From Sphaerochaeta sp. (lineage in GTDB: Bacteria > Spirochaetota > Spirochaetia > Sphaerochaetales > Sphaerochaetaceae), in assembly GCA_003456855.1 (NCBI GenBank), contig DMOO01000203.1, positions 1 to 11,754 on the forward strand: a DNA stretch of 11,754 nt, written 5' to 3'. Numbering within the stretch: position 1 is the first letter of the stretch; every line of letters begins with the position of its first letter. Both the position numbers and the translations under genes were made by a program. The notes below the pieces were generated by a model, which was not told the DNA's origin, did not search any database, and saw nothing but the letters and a program-made list of their open reading frames with translations. Below, piece by piece: positions 1 through 5,870 of the stretch.

Positions 1-266
1 TCCTAGCTGGCGCCGTGTCCACGGGCATGCTGCTCGCCATCTTCATGTCGAACTCCGGCGGCGCTTGGGACAATGCGAAGAAGTACATCGAGGATGGACA
101 CTTCGGAGGCAAGGGCTCTTCATCGCACAAGGCCAGTGTTGTAGGCGACACGATCGGTGACCCGTTCAAGGACACTTCAGGACCATCGCTCAACATCCTG
201 ATCAAGCTCTGTGCAACGGTCTCGATAGTCTTCTCCGGTTTGATTGAGGTTTTCCACCTTCTTTGA
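1..266 (+). CDS. hppA: Membrane-bound proton/sodium-translocating pyrophosphatase, C-terminal end (partial)
   Basis: This is the last 87 or so codons of an integral-membrane pyrophosphatase, which hydrolyses PPi and pumps H+ or Na+ across the cytoplasmic membrane. The reading frame is open from base 3, so the gene begins outside the window. The family's C-terminal signature is clear: [15 protein letters not shown] followed by [23 protein letters not shown], the conserved Asp/Lys-rich segment that contributes to the PPi and Mg2+ site, then a final hydrophobic helix ([20 protein letters not shown]). The full family length is about 650-750 residues. The residues that decide K+ dependence and H+ versus Na+ pumping lie upstream and cannot be read here. 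A terminator follows the stop codon. Confidence 0.93.
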   Translation, partial: LAGAVSTGMLLAIFMSNSGGAWDNAKKYIEDGHFGGKGSSSHKASVVGDTIGDPFKDTSGPSLNILIKLCATVSIVFSGLIEVFHLL

Positions 267-305
267 GATGAGAAACCCTTAACCCCAATAAATTCTCCTT
301 AATCC

Positions 306-337
306 GGACCTCTGCATTGCAGGGGTCCTCCATTTTT
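306..337 (+). terminator. Intrinsic terminator after hppA
   Basis: GGACCTCTGCA (306-316) pairs with TGCAGGGGTCC (318-328), including one T-G wobble; the innermost pairs must open to leave a loop. A T5 run follows at 333-337. It sits 40 bases after the hppA stop codon. The pepT remnant on the other strand loses homology exactly at this point. Confidence 0.7.
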
Positions 338-852
338 GTGTACTGGGGTCTTTCCGAAGCTGGAATCATTGACATCAGCTCAGAGGCAATGTCCACAGCA
401 TTTACCATTATGCCCTTGGCTGTTCCTGTGTGTACGCTGAGTCCCTTGATGGAGAAGCAAGCCTCAGAGGCGTAGAAGGTCTCGTCCTGATAGTAACCGA
501 GATGGTCCCCGTCAAGGGTGTAGGCCTCCTTCGCCCCGAATCTCTCCAGAACCCAGGGTTTGACATCTTCGCCACTTGCGTCCGGTGCAGTGTCAATATG
601 GGCGATGAATCATATTTTATTCCAACTCTTATTTCTGATTTCGGAATGAATATGTCCGTAGATTACACACGATTTCTCATCAAGGAAAACATCGGAGACG
701 CCAATTCCCACAAGTTCGTCACGGAGCATTCTTGCAAGGTCGAATTGGCATGAGGTTGTTGGCCAGGTGCCCGAGTAAGGTTGTGACTGTGTGTTGACTT
801 TTGCATAGCGGATCATCCGCTCCTTCACTTTCTGATATATGTCATTCTGCAT
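338..852 (-). pseudogene. pepT: Peptidase T remnant (internal deletion, in-frame stop, 3' truncation)
   Basis: Read on the minus strand from ATG at 852, with a good ribosome binding site (AGGAGGTG) just upstream, the frame gives a PepT N-terminus: KVNTQSQPYSGTWPTTSCQFDLARML. A TGA stop at 610-612 interrupts it. The same frame then resumes with FIAHIDTAPDASGEDVKPW, the zinc-binding HxD segment, where PepT normally has GFIAHMDTSPDFSG. At about 532-537 it jumps to AYTLDGDHLGYYQDETF and VHTGTAKGIMVNA, which belong to the later part of PepT. Roughly 90 residues, including the second metal-ligand Asp and the catalytic Glu pair, are therefore missing without a frame change. Homology stops near ERPQYT at about 338, so the C-terminal third and the last His ligand are absent. 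The tripeptidase cannot be functional. Identity as PepT is based on recalled family motifs. Confidence 0.85.
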
Positions 853-933
853 CGTTCACCTCCTCAAGCTCTGAAACCAATGTAGCATCAAATGCCATTT
901 GCCTGTATCATGAAAGGAGAGAAGGATGGTGAT

Positions 934-1221
934 ATGGCAGACATCAACAGTGATTGGAGCAGGGCGGGACAGAGACTCAAGAGAGAGCTGAAGAACCTTG
1001 GTTTCCCTACTGAGCTTGGTGATGTCTTCATCAAGGAGCTTGGAACAACAACTGCCATAACCAGGATGGCCAACTATCTTCACACGGCAAAGCCCGACAA
1101 TCTGGAGGACATGGCCGACGAGATGCTGGCCATCTGCAGCGACAGGGACACCTGGATCCAACTGAAGAAGAGCCAGGAGGCCAACGCCAAGATCACAGAG
1201 ATGCTCAACCGCAAGGATTAA
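934..1221 (+). CDS. Small hypothetical protein, 95 residues
   Basis: I do not recognise this family with confidence. I chose ATG at 934 because AAAGGAGA lies at 914-921, about 12 bases upstream; an in-frame ATG at 910 lacks a binding site. The protein (MADINSDWSRAGQRLK at the N-terminus, QEANAKITEMLNRKD at the C-terminus) is soluble, highly charged and predicted mostly helical, with no signal peptide or membrane segment. A central stretch reads LGTTTAITRMANYLHTAKP followed by an acidic helix around MADEMLAICSD. Similar small proteins of unknown function occur in anaerobic Bacillota and relatives, as far as I recall. The gene diverges from the dead pepT and ends about 80 bases before the IS110 element. 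No clear promoter or U-tailed terminator is visible; a 7-bp hairpin at 1261-1280 has no T run. Confidence 0.65.
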   Translation: MADINSDWSRAGQRLKRELKNLGFPTELGDVFIKELGTTTAITRMANYLHTAKPDNLEDMADEMLAICSDRDTWIQLKKSQEANAKITEMLNRKD

Positions 1222-1302
1222 AAAAGTAGGATGTCCATAGCTTAGGAAGACGATGCTATTCTGACATTGACGGATGTCGGAAGCCGGTGACAGGGTAAGG
1301 CC

Positions 1303-1318
1303 GATTTAGGGATGGACA
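1303..1318. repeat. Left copy of the direct repeat bounding the IS110 element
   Basis: GATTTAGGGATGGACA. It matches 2801-2816 at 14 of 16 positions, with differences at positions 3 and 12. It is interpreted as left target plus core, or core plus right donor, of the insertion. Confidence 0.6.
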
Positions 1319-1506
1319 CCATTCGTGGTTGTACCTCTGTAAAAAAAATCATTCCAGCCGGTCATCGAATGCCTACGGTGGAGATGGCCTCCGTGCGGCA
1401 TCTTGCCGCCGGTGCCATACTCCGATAATAAAAGTGAATGGGCTCGTCGGGCCACATTGATGTAGAAAGTCTTCCGCAGCCGAACAAACACCAAGGAGGT
1501 CTGGAC
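1319..1506 (+). ncRNA. Candidate bridge RNA region of the IS110 element
   Basis: IS110 elements of the IS621 type encode a structured guide RNA of about 170-200 nt in the non-coding stretch 5' of the recombinase gene. Here 188 bases lie between the left end repeat and the recombinase start, and they fold readily. ACGGTGG (1375-1381) pairs with CCTCCGT (1388-1394) with one T-T mismatch around loop AGATGG. GCGGCA (1395-1400) pairs perfectly with TGCCGC (1404-1409). GGCTC (1441-1445) pairs with GGGCC (1449-1453). I did not establish the target-binding and donor-binding guide segments, and the RNA ends are unknown. In IS1111-type relatives the RNA lies 3' of the gene instead, so the 2656-2800 stretch is the alternative. 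Confidence 0.4.
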
Positions 1507-2655
1507 ATGGAGAACAGACCATTGAAGTTCGGGGCCAGGCGGATCTTCGGCCTCGATCTGTCCAAGAAGACGCTGAAAGCCTGCAGGCTTGATGAGGACA
1601 GCGGCTTCGAGAAGCAGAACATCTTCGACGAGAAGATGACGGACGATGGAAGGCACCATCTTGCATCACGTCTACGAAAAGGCGACTATGTGGCGATGGA
1701 GGGAGGTTCCTCGACTTCCTTTCTGGCCAGATACCTGATGGAGAACACGGAGGCGGAGATATTCGTGCTCAACCCGTGCAAGCTGCACATAATCTTCGAG
1801 TCGGCATGCAAGACGGACAGACAGGACTGCATAAAGATTGCAAAGTACATCAGGGACACCAATCCGTCCAACTGGTGCCTGATTCCGGTTCCCACTTACG
1901 AAGAGACATCTCTGAGAAGCCTGATCAACAGCCACATCAGCACCAAGCAGGAGCGAACAAGGGCGATCAACCAGATGCATGCCTTCTTCAATCTGAACGG
2001 CGTCTCGTTCCTGAAGAAAAGCGACCTCAAGGAATCCGGCAGAAGACATGACCTTGTCGACCACTACTTCCCTGACGGGATTCGGGGGATGCAGGCCAGA
2101 CTCATGCTTCAGGACCTGGACAACATCGAGTTGACGGAGGAGGCCTATGGGGAGCTTGTCAGACAGGCCCTGCTCTCAAGGCCGAGGGAGACACTGATCT
2201 GGATGTCCATTCCCGGAGTGGGTCCGCTCACGGCACTTGCCTGCGTCGCCTACATAGGTGACGGGAAGAGATTCTCCACTCCCCAGCAGCTGCGCAACTA
2301 TGTGGGTCTTGTCCCCAGGATTGACCAGTCCGGAATCAGGGAGGTCATCTACGGGGTCAACCACTACGGCTGCATGCCGGTCAGGAGGAACATCGTCCAG
2401 GCCGCATGGTCTGTGGCCAACCTCTCATTCGACTGCAGATTCAAGAGAAGATGGACGGAGCTCAGGGCCGCAGGGAAGAATGGTCAGAAGATTGCAGTCA
2501 AGGTCGCCAATGACATGCTCACAATCGGATGGACCCTGCTGAAGAAAGGTGAACTCTACAATGGGCTCGGGGATTTCTCATATCTGAAGAGAAAGCTCCG
2601 CATCTACAAAATGACAGCCATCGACTCCAGATGCTTTGGCGAGTGTCTGAAGTGA
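1507..2655 (+). CDS. IS110-family recombinase (DEDD/serine transposase), 383 residues
   Basis: This recombinase acts with an element-encoded RNA to insert and excise the IS at a short core sequence. The start at 1507 is chosen for AAGGAGGT at 1493-1500, six bases upstream; the frame stays open further 5' without a binding site. The N-terminal RuvC-like half carries the acidic tetrad: D17 in GLDLSKKT, E65 in AMEGGSS, and D104 and D107 in KTDRQD. The central part (about 125-190) is helical. The C-terminal Tnp domain has the hallmark IPGVGPLTALACVAYIGD, then RFSTPQQLRNYVGLVPR. S275 in IDQSGIR is placed where IS110 recombinases have their catalytic serine. The reading frame is uninterrupted and of family length, so the element could be active. 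Assignment to the IS110 or IS1111 subgroup is not certain. Confidence 0.95.
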   Translation: MENRPLKFGARRIFGLDLSKKTLKACRLDEDSGFEKQNIFDEKMTDDGRHHLASRLRKGDYVAMEGGSSTSFLARYLMENTEAEIFVLNPCKLHIIFESACKTDRQDCIKIAKYIRDTNPSNWCLIPVPTYEETSLRSLINSHISTKQERTRAINQMHAFFNLNGVSFLKKSDLKESGRRHDLVDHYFPDGIRGMQARLMLQDLDNIELTEEAYGELVRQALLSRPRETLIWMSIPGVGPLTALACVAYIGDGKRFSTPQQLRNYVGLVPRIDQSGIREVIYGVNHYGCMPVRRNIVQAAWSVANLSFDCRFKRRWTELRAAGKNGQKIAVKVANDMLTIGWTLLKKGELYNGLGDFSYLKRKLRIYKMTAIDSRCFGECLK

Positions 2656-2661
2656 TGGCCG

Positions 2662-2693
2662 CTTGACTTTGTAGTTCCCTCTACAGAGTCAAG
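2662..2693 (+). other. 13-bp hairpin just 3' of the IS110 recombinase gene
   Basis: CTTGACTTTGTAG (2662-2674) pairs with CTACAGAGTCAAG (2681-2693) through all 13 positions with a single T-G wobble, around loop TTCCCT. No T run follows directly, so it is not by itself a terminator. It may protect the recombinase mRNA or be part of a 3' element RNA. The loop's TCCCT is complementary to AGGGA inside both end repeats, which may be chance. Confidence 0.5.
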
Positions 2694-2717
2694 TCTAATG
2701 TCAAAGAACTCTCAAAT

Positions 2718-2747
2718 CAATCCTCTCTTTGAGGATTGGGTGTTTTT
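2718..2747 (+). terminator. Intrinsic terminator inside the right end of the IS110 element
   Basis: CAATCCTC (2718-2725) pairs with GAGGATTG (2731-2738) around loop TCTTT. GGTG and a T5 run at 2743-2747 follow. It would end the recombinase transcript. Confidence 0.65.
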
Positions 2748-2800
2748 GCGTCAAACCCCACTATTGGAAACCTAAACCAAGGTGTTGGGAAAATAGTTGA

Positions 2801-2816
2801 GAATTAGGGATTGACA
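2801..2816. repeat. Right copy of the direct repeat bounding the IS110 element
   Basis: GAATTAGGGATTGACA, 14 of 16 identical to 1303-1318. This copy includes TTGACA, a perfect -35 hexamer. In a circularised element it could be joined to left-end sequence. Confidence 0.6.
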
Positions 2817-2829
2817 GCTATGAACAAAT

Positions 2830-2855
2830 AAAAGGGGCCGATTTTCATCAGCCCC
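2830..2855 (-). terminator. Intrinsic terminator of the importer operon
   Basis: On the minus strand GGGGCTGAT (2855-2847) pairs with ATCGGCCCC (2842-2834), nine pairs with one wobble, around a GAAA tetraloop. TTTTATTT follows. It lies 9 bases after the stop codon of the ATPase gene. Confidence 0.82.
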
Positions 2856-2864
2856 AATTATTCA

Positions 2865-3662
2865 TTATTTTGTCAGGAGTGCCTGATCGCTTGTTATCTC
2901 TTCGCCGCTTGCACGTGCGAACTCGTCCATCAAGGCCTTGACGGTGAGCTTCTGCTTCTCCTCGCCCTTGATGTCCAGGATGATCTTTCCCTCACTCATC
3001 ATTATCAGACGGTTGCCGTACTTGATTGCATCCTTCATGTTGTGTGTGACCATGATCGTCATCAGGTTGTTCTCCCTGATGATGTTGTCGGTGATGGTCA
3101 GGACCTTCTGTGCCGTTCTCGGGTCCAGGGCAGCGGTGTGCTCGTCCAGAAGCAGAAGCTTGGGCTTCTTCAGGGTTGCCATGAGCAGGGTGAGCGCCTG
3201 TCTCTGACCTCCGGAGAGAAGGCCGACCTTCTGGGTTGTCCTGTTCTCCAGTCCAAGCCCGAGAGGGGCGAGGAGCTCCTTGTACTGGACTCTCTCTGCC
3301 TTTGTGACACCGGCTCTGAGGCCTCGTCTCTGGCCACGTCTCATGGCAAGGGCAAGGTTCTCCTCGATCTGCATGGTTGCGGCTGTTCCTGTCATCGGGT
3401 CCTGGAAGACGCGTCCGAGCCAAGGGGCTCTCTTGTATTCACAGAGGCCTGTCACGTCATGACCATCGATGATTATGTGGCCATAGTCCACCGGCCAGAC
3501 ACCGGCAACAGCGTTGAGCAGGGTTGACTTTCCGGCTCCGTTTCCACCGATGATAGTCACGAAGTCTCCGTCCTCGAGTGTCAGATTAACGCCGTTGAGG
3601 GCTATCTTCTCGTTGACAGAATTGGGGTTGAATGTCTTGTGCAGATCCTTTAGTTCAAGCAT
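2865..3662 (-). CDS. ABC importer ATP-binding protein, TrpZ-like, 265 residues
   Basis: This is the cytoplasmic ATPase of an amino acid importer of the TrpXYZ / C. difficile CD0873 class. The start is taken at 3662 (MLELKDLHKTF), where AAGGGAGG stands upstream; it overlaps the permease gene by 8 bases. Walker A is GGNGAGKST (about 39-47), the signature is LSGGQRQ, Walker B is LLLLDEHTAALD and the switch His is in VTHN. Between Walker A and the signature the segment RVFQDPMTGTAATMQIEENLALAMRRG is typical of this subfamily and unlike the LivF/LivG or glutamine-type ATPases. The substrate is not shown by this subunit; the operon's leader points to Phe/Tyr. It is the last gene of the operon, followed at once by a terminator. 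Confidence 0.9.
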   Translation of the reverse strand: MLELKDLHKTFNPNSVNEKIALNGVNLTLEDGDFVTIIGGNGAGKSTLLNAVAGVWPVDYGHIIIDGHDVTGLCEYKRAPWLGRVFQDPMTGTAATMQIEENLALAMRRGQRRGLRAGVTKAERVQYKELLAPLGLGLENRTTQKVGLLSGGQRQALTLLMATLKKPKLLLLDEHTAALDPRTAQKVLTITDNIIRENNLMTIMVTHNMKDAIKYGNRLIMMSEGKIILDIKGEEKQKLTVKALMDEFARASGEEITSDQALLTK

Positions 3663-4563
3663 GATGGCCTCCCTTTGCGAGCTTGCCCTTCCAGTAAGGG
3701 ATGGCAAGGAAGATTGCAACCACGATTGCCGACAGAAGCTTGAGCAGGTTGGTGTTCAAGCCGAGCCAGAGGACGATCTGGATGACGATGTAGTAGATGA
3801 CTGCACCGAGGGATACGCCAAGAAGCTTGAGGGCGAAGTTCTTGAAGATCTTGCCGAAGATGACCGAGCTGATGATGACGGCTGCAAGGCCGATGACGAT
3901 TCCGCCACGACCCATGTTGACGTCAACGGCGCCCTGGTACTGTGCATAGAGGGCGGAGGCGAGGGCGACGATTCCGTTTGAGATCATCAGGCCGAGGATC
4001 TTGCACTTGTTGACGTTGATTCCCTGGGCCCTTGCCATTTTCTCGTTCGAACCGGTGGCTCTGAGGGCCGCACCGATCTCGGTTCCGAAGAACCAGTAGA
4101 GTATTCCTATGGTGATTGCAGTGACGATCACCATTATCAGGATGGGGTTATTGAATGCTATTGCCTTTACATTTCTCGATGTTATAAGAAGATGATAGTT
4201 TCTTACGTTGATTCCCTGATTTGCCTTGAAACCCATGATGGCCAGGTTGATCGAATACAGGGAGAGCTGGGTCAGGATACCTGCAAGGATGGCTGGAATT
4301 CCCATTGCCGTATGGAAGATCCCTGTGACGAGACCGGCAAGCATGCCGGCGATCACGGCGCAGATGAGTGCGACCCAGAGGTTGGCGCCGTTGAGCATCA
4401 TCATGACACAGACGGCTCCACCTGTTGCCATGGTACCATCGACCGTTAGGTCGGCGATGTCGAGCACCTTGTACGTCAGATAACCGCCGATTGCCATGAT
4501 TCCCCAGATGAGGCCCTGGGCGATGGCTCCCGGAAGTGCGCTAAACAATGATGAAATATTCAT
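3655..4563 (-). CDS. ABC importer permease, BPD_transp_2 type, 302 residues
   Basis: This is the membrane channel subunit of the same importer; a single permease gene, presumably acting as a homodimer, is the rule for this subfamily. The protein is hydrophobic throughout, with several transmembrane helices starting at about residue 10 (AIAQGLIWGIMAIGGYLTYKVL). It carries LivH-like elements such as ADLTVDGTMATGGAV near the N-terminus and GAALRATGSNEKMARAQGIN in the cytoplasmic coupling region, which contacts the ATPase. AAAGGA lies just upstream of ATG at 4563. The 3' end overlaps the ATPase gene by 8 bases, indicating translational coupling. The C-terminus is basic and His-rich (YWKGKLAKGGHHA). 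A hairpin in the 74-base gap separates it from the binding-protein gene. Confidence 0.9.
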   Translation of the reverse strand: MNISSLFSALPGAIAQGLIWGIMAIGGYLTYKVLDIADLTVDGTMATGGAVCVMMMLNGANLWVALICAVIAGMLAGLVTGIFHTAMGIPAILAGILTQLSLYSINLAIMGFKANQGINVRNYHLLITSRNVKAIAFNNPILIMVIVTAITIGILYWFFGTEIGAALRATGSNEKMARAQGINVNKCKILGLMISNGIVALASALYAQYQGAVDVNMGRGGIVIGLAAVIISSVIFGKIFKNFALKLLGVSLGAVIYYIVIQIVLWLGLNTNLLKLLSAIVVAIFLAIPYWKGKLAKGGHHA

Positions 4564-4584
4564 TTCAGTTCCTTTACGTGGCGA

Positions 4585-4610
4585 AATCTCCCTGCCGAGG
4601 CAAAGAGATT
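4585..4610 (-). other. Intercistronic hairpin between binding protein and permease genes
   Basis: On the minus strand AATCTCTTTGC and GCAGGGAGATT pair through 11 positions (two T-G wobbles) around a CTCG loop. There is only a short T3 after it. Such structures behind binding-protein genes commonly protect the upstream mRNA or reduce read-through, giving excess binding protein over membrane subunits. That role is inference here. Confidence 0.55.
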
Positions 4611-4637
4611 CCGCTTTTGTTGAATTTGCTGATCAGA

Positions 4638-5600
4638 TCAGATAGCAGTATAGTCAGATGGAATGGTAATTCCAAGTATGGAGCAGAGCTCTGCATTGTA
4701 CTCCTTGATAGGATTTGCAGCATACTCGATCTTCATAGTGGAGACGTCTGCACCGTTCTTCAGGATCTCTACAGCCATCTTGCCTGTTGTGACTCCGAGG
4801 TCATAATAGCTGATTGAGAGTGTTGCGACTCCGCAGCCCTTGCAGATTCCCTCCTCACCGGCGACAACTGGAACCTTTGCAGGCTCGACGACGTTTCTGA
4901 TTGCCTCTGTGCAGGAGGCTGCTGTGTTGTCTGTCGGGATGTAGATGACATCTGCACCCTCACAGGCTGTTGCTGTGACTGATGCGACATCGTTTGAATC
5001 TGTGAATGCATATCTGGTGTGCTTGACTCCGAGGTTGTCCAGATACTTCTCGATCTGTGTGATCTGGTAGATTGAGTTCGGCTCGCCGGAGCAGTACAGA
5101 AGACCGACGTTCTGGACGTTAGGGAAGAGCTCAACGATCATCTCTGCCTGCTTGTCCAGCGGGGCGAGGTCTGAAGCGCCGGAGACGTTGATTCCGGTTG
5201 TTCCATCTTTGAGCTTGAGATCAAGAGCTGTCTCGTAGTCTGTGATTGATGTTCCGAGAACTGGGATGTCACCAGTTGCTGCAGCTGCGACCTGCAGTGG
5301 AAGAGTTGCGTTTGCAAGGATCAGGTCGACGTTGTCTGAGACCAGTCCGTTGACGATTGTGGTGACTGTTGCTGCATCACCTGAAGCGTTCTGGTAGTCG
5401 AACTTCACATTATCGGCTCCGAGAGCCTCTGTGATTGCATCCATGAAACCTTGTGATGCTGCGTCGAGGGCGACGTGCTGCACAAGCTGGCAGATACCGA
5501 CTTTGTAGACCTTGTTGCTTGTCGACTCGGATCCTGCCTGTGCGAAAGCTGCTCCGCAAATGATGCAGAGAACAAGAGCTATGCTGATGATTTTCTTCAT
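4638..5600 (-). CDS. ABC importer substrate-binding protein, TrpX/CD0873-like (PF04392 type), 320 residues
   Basis: This is the extracytoplasmic receptor of the importer. The start at 5600 (MKKIISIALVLCIICGAAFA) is chosen for AAGGGG upstream and for the signal peptide: two lysines, a hydrophobic core and a likely cleavage after AFA. The Cys at 12 and 15 could alternatively serve a loose lipobox, as spirochaete lipoproteins often have. The mature part opens with VYKVGICQLVQHVALDAASQGF, typical of the family, then repeats the periplasmic-binding-protein fold: NVDLILANATLPLQVAAAATGDIPVLGTSITD in lobe one, and VQNVGLLYCSGEPNS and GADVIYIPTDNTAAS in lobe two. Known family members bind tryptophan or tyrosine. 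The leader peptide upstream contains Phe and Tyr but no Trp, so Phe/Tyr is the likely ligand. It is the first structural gene of the operon. Confidence 0.9.
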   Translation of the reverse strand: MKKIISIALVLCIICGAAFAQAGSESTSNKVYKVGICQLVQHVALDAASQGFMDAITEALGADNVKFDYQNASGDAATVTTIVNGLVSDNVDLILANATLPLQVAAAATGDIPVLGTSITDYETALDLKLKDGTTGINVSGASDLAPLDKQAEMIVELFPNVQNVGLLYCSGEPNSIYQITQIEKYLDNLGVKHTRYAFTDSNDVASVTATACEGADVIYIPTDNTAASCTEAIRNVVEPAKVPVVAGEEGICKGCGVATLSISYYDLGVTTGKMAVEILKNGADVSTMKIEYAANPIKEYNAELCSILGITIPSDYTAI

Positions 5601-5630
5601 TTTATAACCCCTTATAATGAATTTCTCATG

Positions 5631-5657
5631 AAAAAGCCCTCCGTCTGAGGAGGGCTT
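5631..5657 (-). terminator. Attenuator terminator in the importer 5' leader
   Basis: On the minus strand AAGCCCTCC (5657-5649) pairs perfectly with GGAGGGCTT (5642-5634) around loop TCAGAC, followed by the T run at 5635-5631. It stands between the promoter and the first structural gene, 30 bases before its start codon, so it must be conditional for the operon to be expressed. Confidence 0.88.
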
Positions 5658-5697
5658 CAATTACCGGTTTCAACCAAGTCACTCAGACACGACGGAG
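5639..5697 (-). promoter_or_regulatory. Predicted antiterminator of the leader
   Basis: Two leader segments, CTCCG (5697-5693) and TCTGAG (5687-5682), are complementary in order to CTCAGACGGAG (5649-5639), which is the loop plus most of the 3' arm of the attenuator terminator. Eleven pairs form with a five-base bulge, and two T-G pairs can extend the helix. This fold and the terminator exclude each other. The 5' segments are the last codons of the leader peptide, so a ribosome finishing the leader masks them and allows termination. A ribosome stalled at the Phe/Tyr codons leaves them free. Confidence 0.72.
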
Positions 5698-5738
5698 AAG
5701 GATCTAAATCTAAAGTAAAAGTAGAATCTCTTGCTCAT
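5679..5738 (-). CDS. Phe/Tyr-rich leader peptide, 19 residues
   Basis: The peptide is MSKRFYFYFRFRSFSVVSE: five Phe and two Tyr, all within residues 5-14, and no Trp. GGAGG at 5749-5745 lies six bases before the ATG, a near-ideal ribosome binding site, so translation is expected. The ORF starts about 33 bases after the predicted transcription start, and its TGA stop lies 21 bases before the attenuator terminator. Its 3' codons form the 5' half of the predicted antiterminator. The layout is that of leader peptides such as those of pheA and pheST in enteric bacteria, here in front of an amino acid importer. It is a sensor of charged tRNA-Phe/tRNA-Tyr; the peptide itself probably has no function. 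Confidence 0.82.
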   Translation of the reverse strand: MSKRFYFYFRFRSFSVVSE

Positions 5739-5777
5739 GTCCTTCCTCCATATCACCTGTGTGGCTTGTTGGTAGAA

Positions 5778-5806
5778 CTTATACGTGTTTTGATAACTTT
5801 AGTCAA
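5778..5806 (-). promoter_or_regulatory. Sigma-70-type promoter of the importer operon
   Basis: On the minus strand TTGACT (5806-5801), a 17-base spacer and TATAAG (5783-5778) make a strong promoter. Start of transcription is expected near 5771, giving a leader of about 170 bases. Just upstream (5814-5839) is an AT-rich stretch with an 8-bp inverted repeat, TCTGAAAA and TTTTCAGA, which could act as an UP-type element. Confidence 0.8.
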
Positions 5807-5870
5807 CACTTTGTCTGAAAAAACAAAAATATTTTCAGAAAAAGTTGGGGTTTTTTGTTTGAATATCATC

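Larger units (their letters stand above)
1303..2816 (+). mobile_element. IS110-family insertion sequence, about 1.5 kb
   Basis: An intact IS110-type recombinase gene lies between two non-coding flanks of about 190 and 145 bases. The proposed limits come from an imperfect direct repeat, GATTTAGGGATGGACA at 1303-1318 and GAATTAGGGATTGACA at 2801-2816, which matches at 14 of 16 positions. IS110 elements lack terminal inverted repeats. They insert at a short core present in both donor and target, so related sequences at both ends are expected. The distance from repeat to repeat is 1498 bp, normal for the family. The exact crossover inside the repeat cannot be fixed from one copy. The element sits between the small gene at 934-1221 and the terminator of the aromatic amino acid importer operon, and appears to break no gene. 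Confidence 0.78.

Noticed and set aside
202..408. Minus-strand frame from ATG at 408 as a separate small gene
   Set aside because: It is the 3' continuation of the pepT remnant in the same frame. Beyond about 338 it only runs through the hppA terminator and the hppA complement.
430..753. Open plus-strand frame of 107 codons
   Set aside because: It lies antisense to the pepT remnant. The minus strand gives recognisable PepT blocks, while the plus-strand product has no recognisable family and no ribosome binding site.
1438..1506. Upstream extension of the IS110 recombinase to ATG at 1438
   Set aside because: There is no ribosome binding site there, the extension has no family similarity, and it would overlap the structured non-coding region. 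ATG at 1507 has AAGGAGGT.
3514..3981. Long plus-strand frame opposite the importer permease and ATPase genes
   Set aside because: It is an antisense shadow: low-complexity Asp/Glu-rich product caused by codon bias of the real genes on the minus strand.
5601..5771. T-box or other known riboswitch in the importer leader
   Set aside because: The T-box antiterminator motif (AGGGTGGNACCGCG type) is absent, and the leader instead holds a short ORF with a ribosome binding site and aromatic codons.
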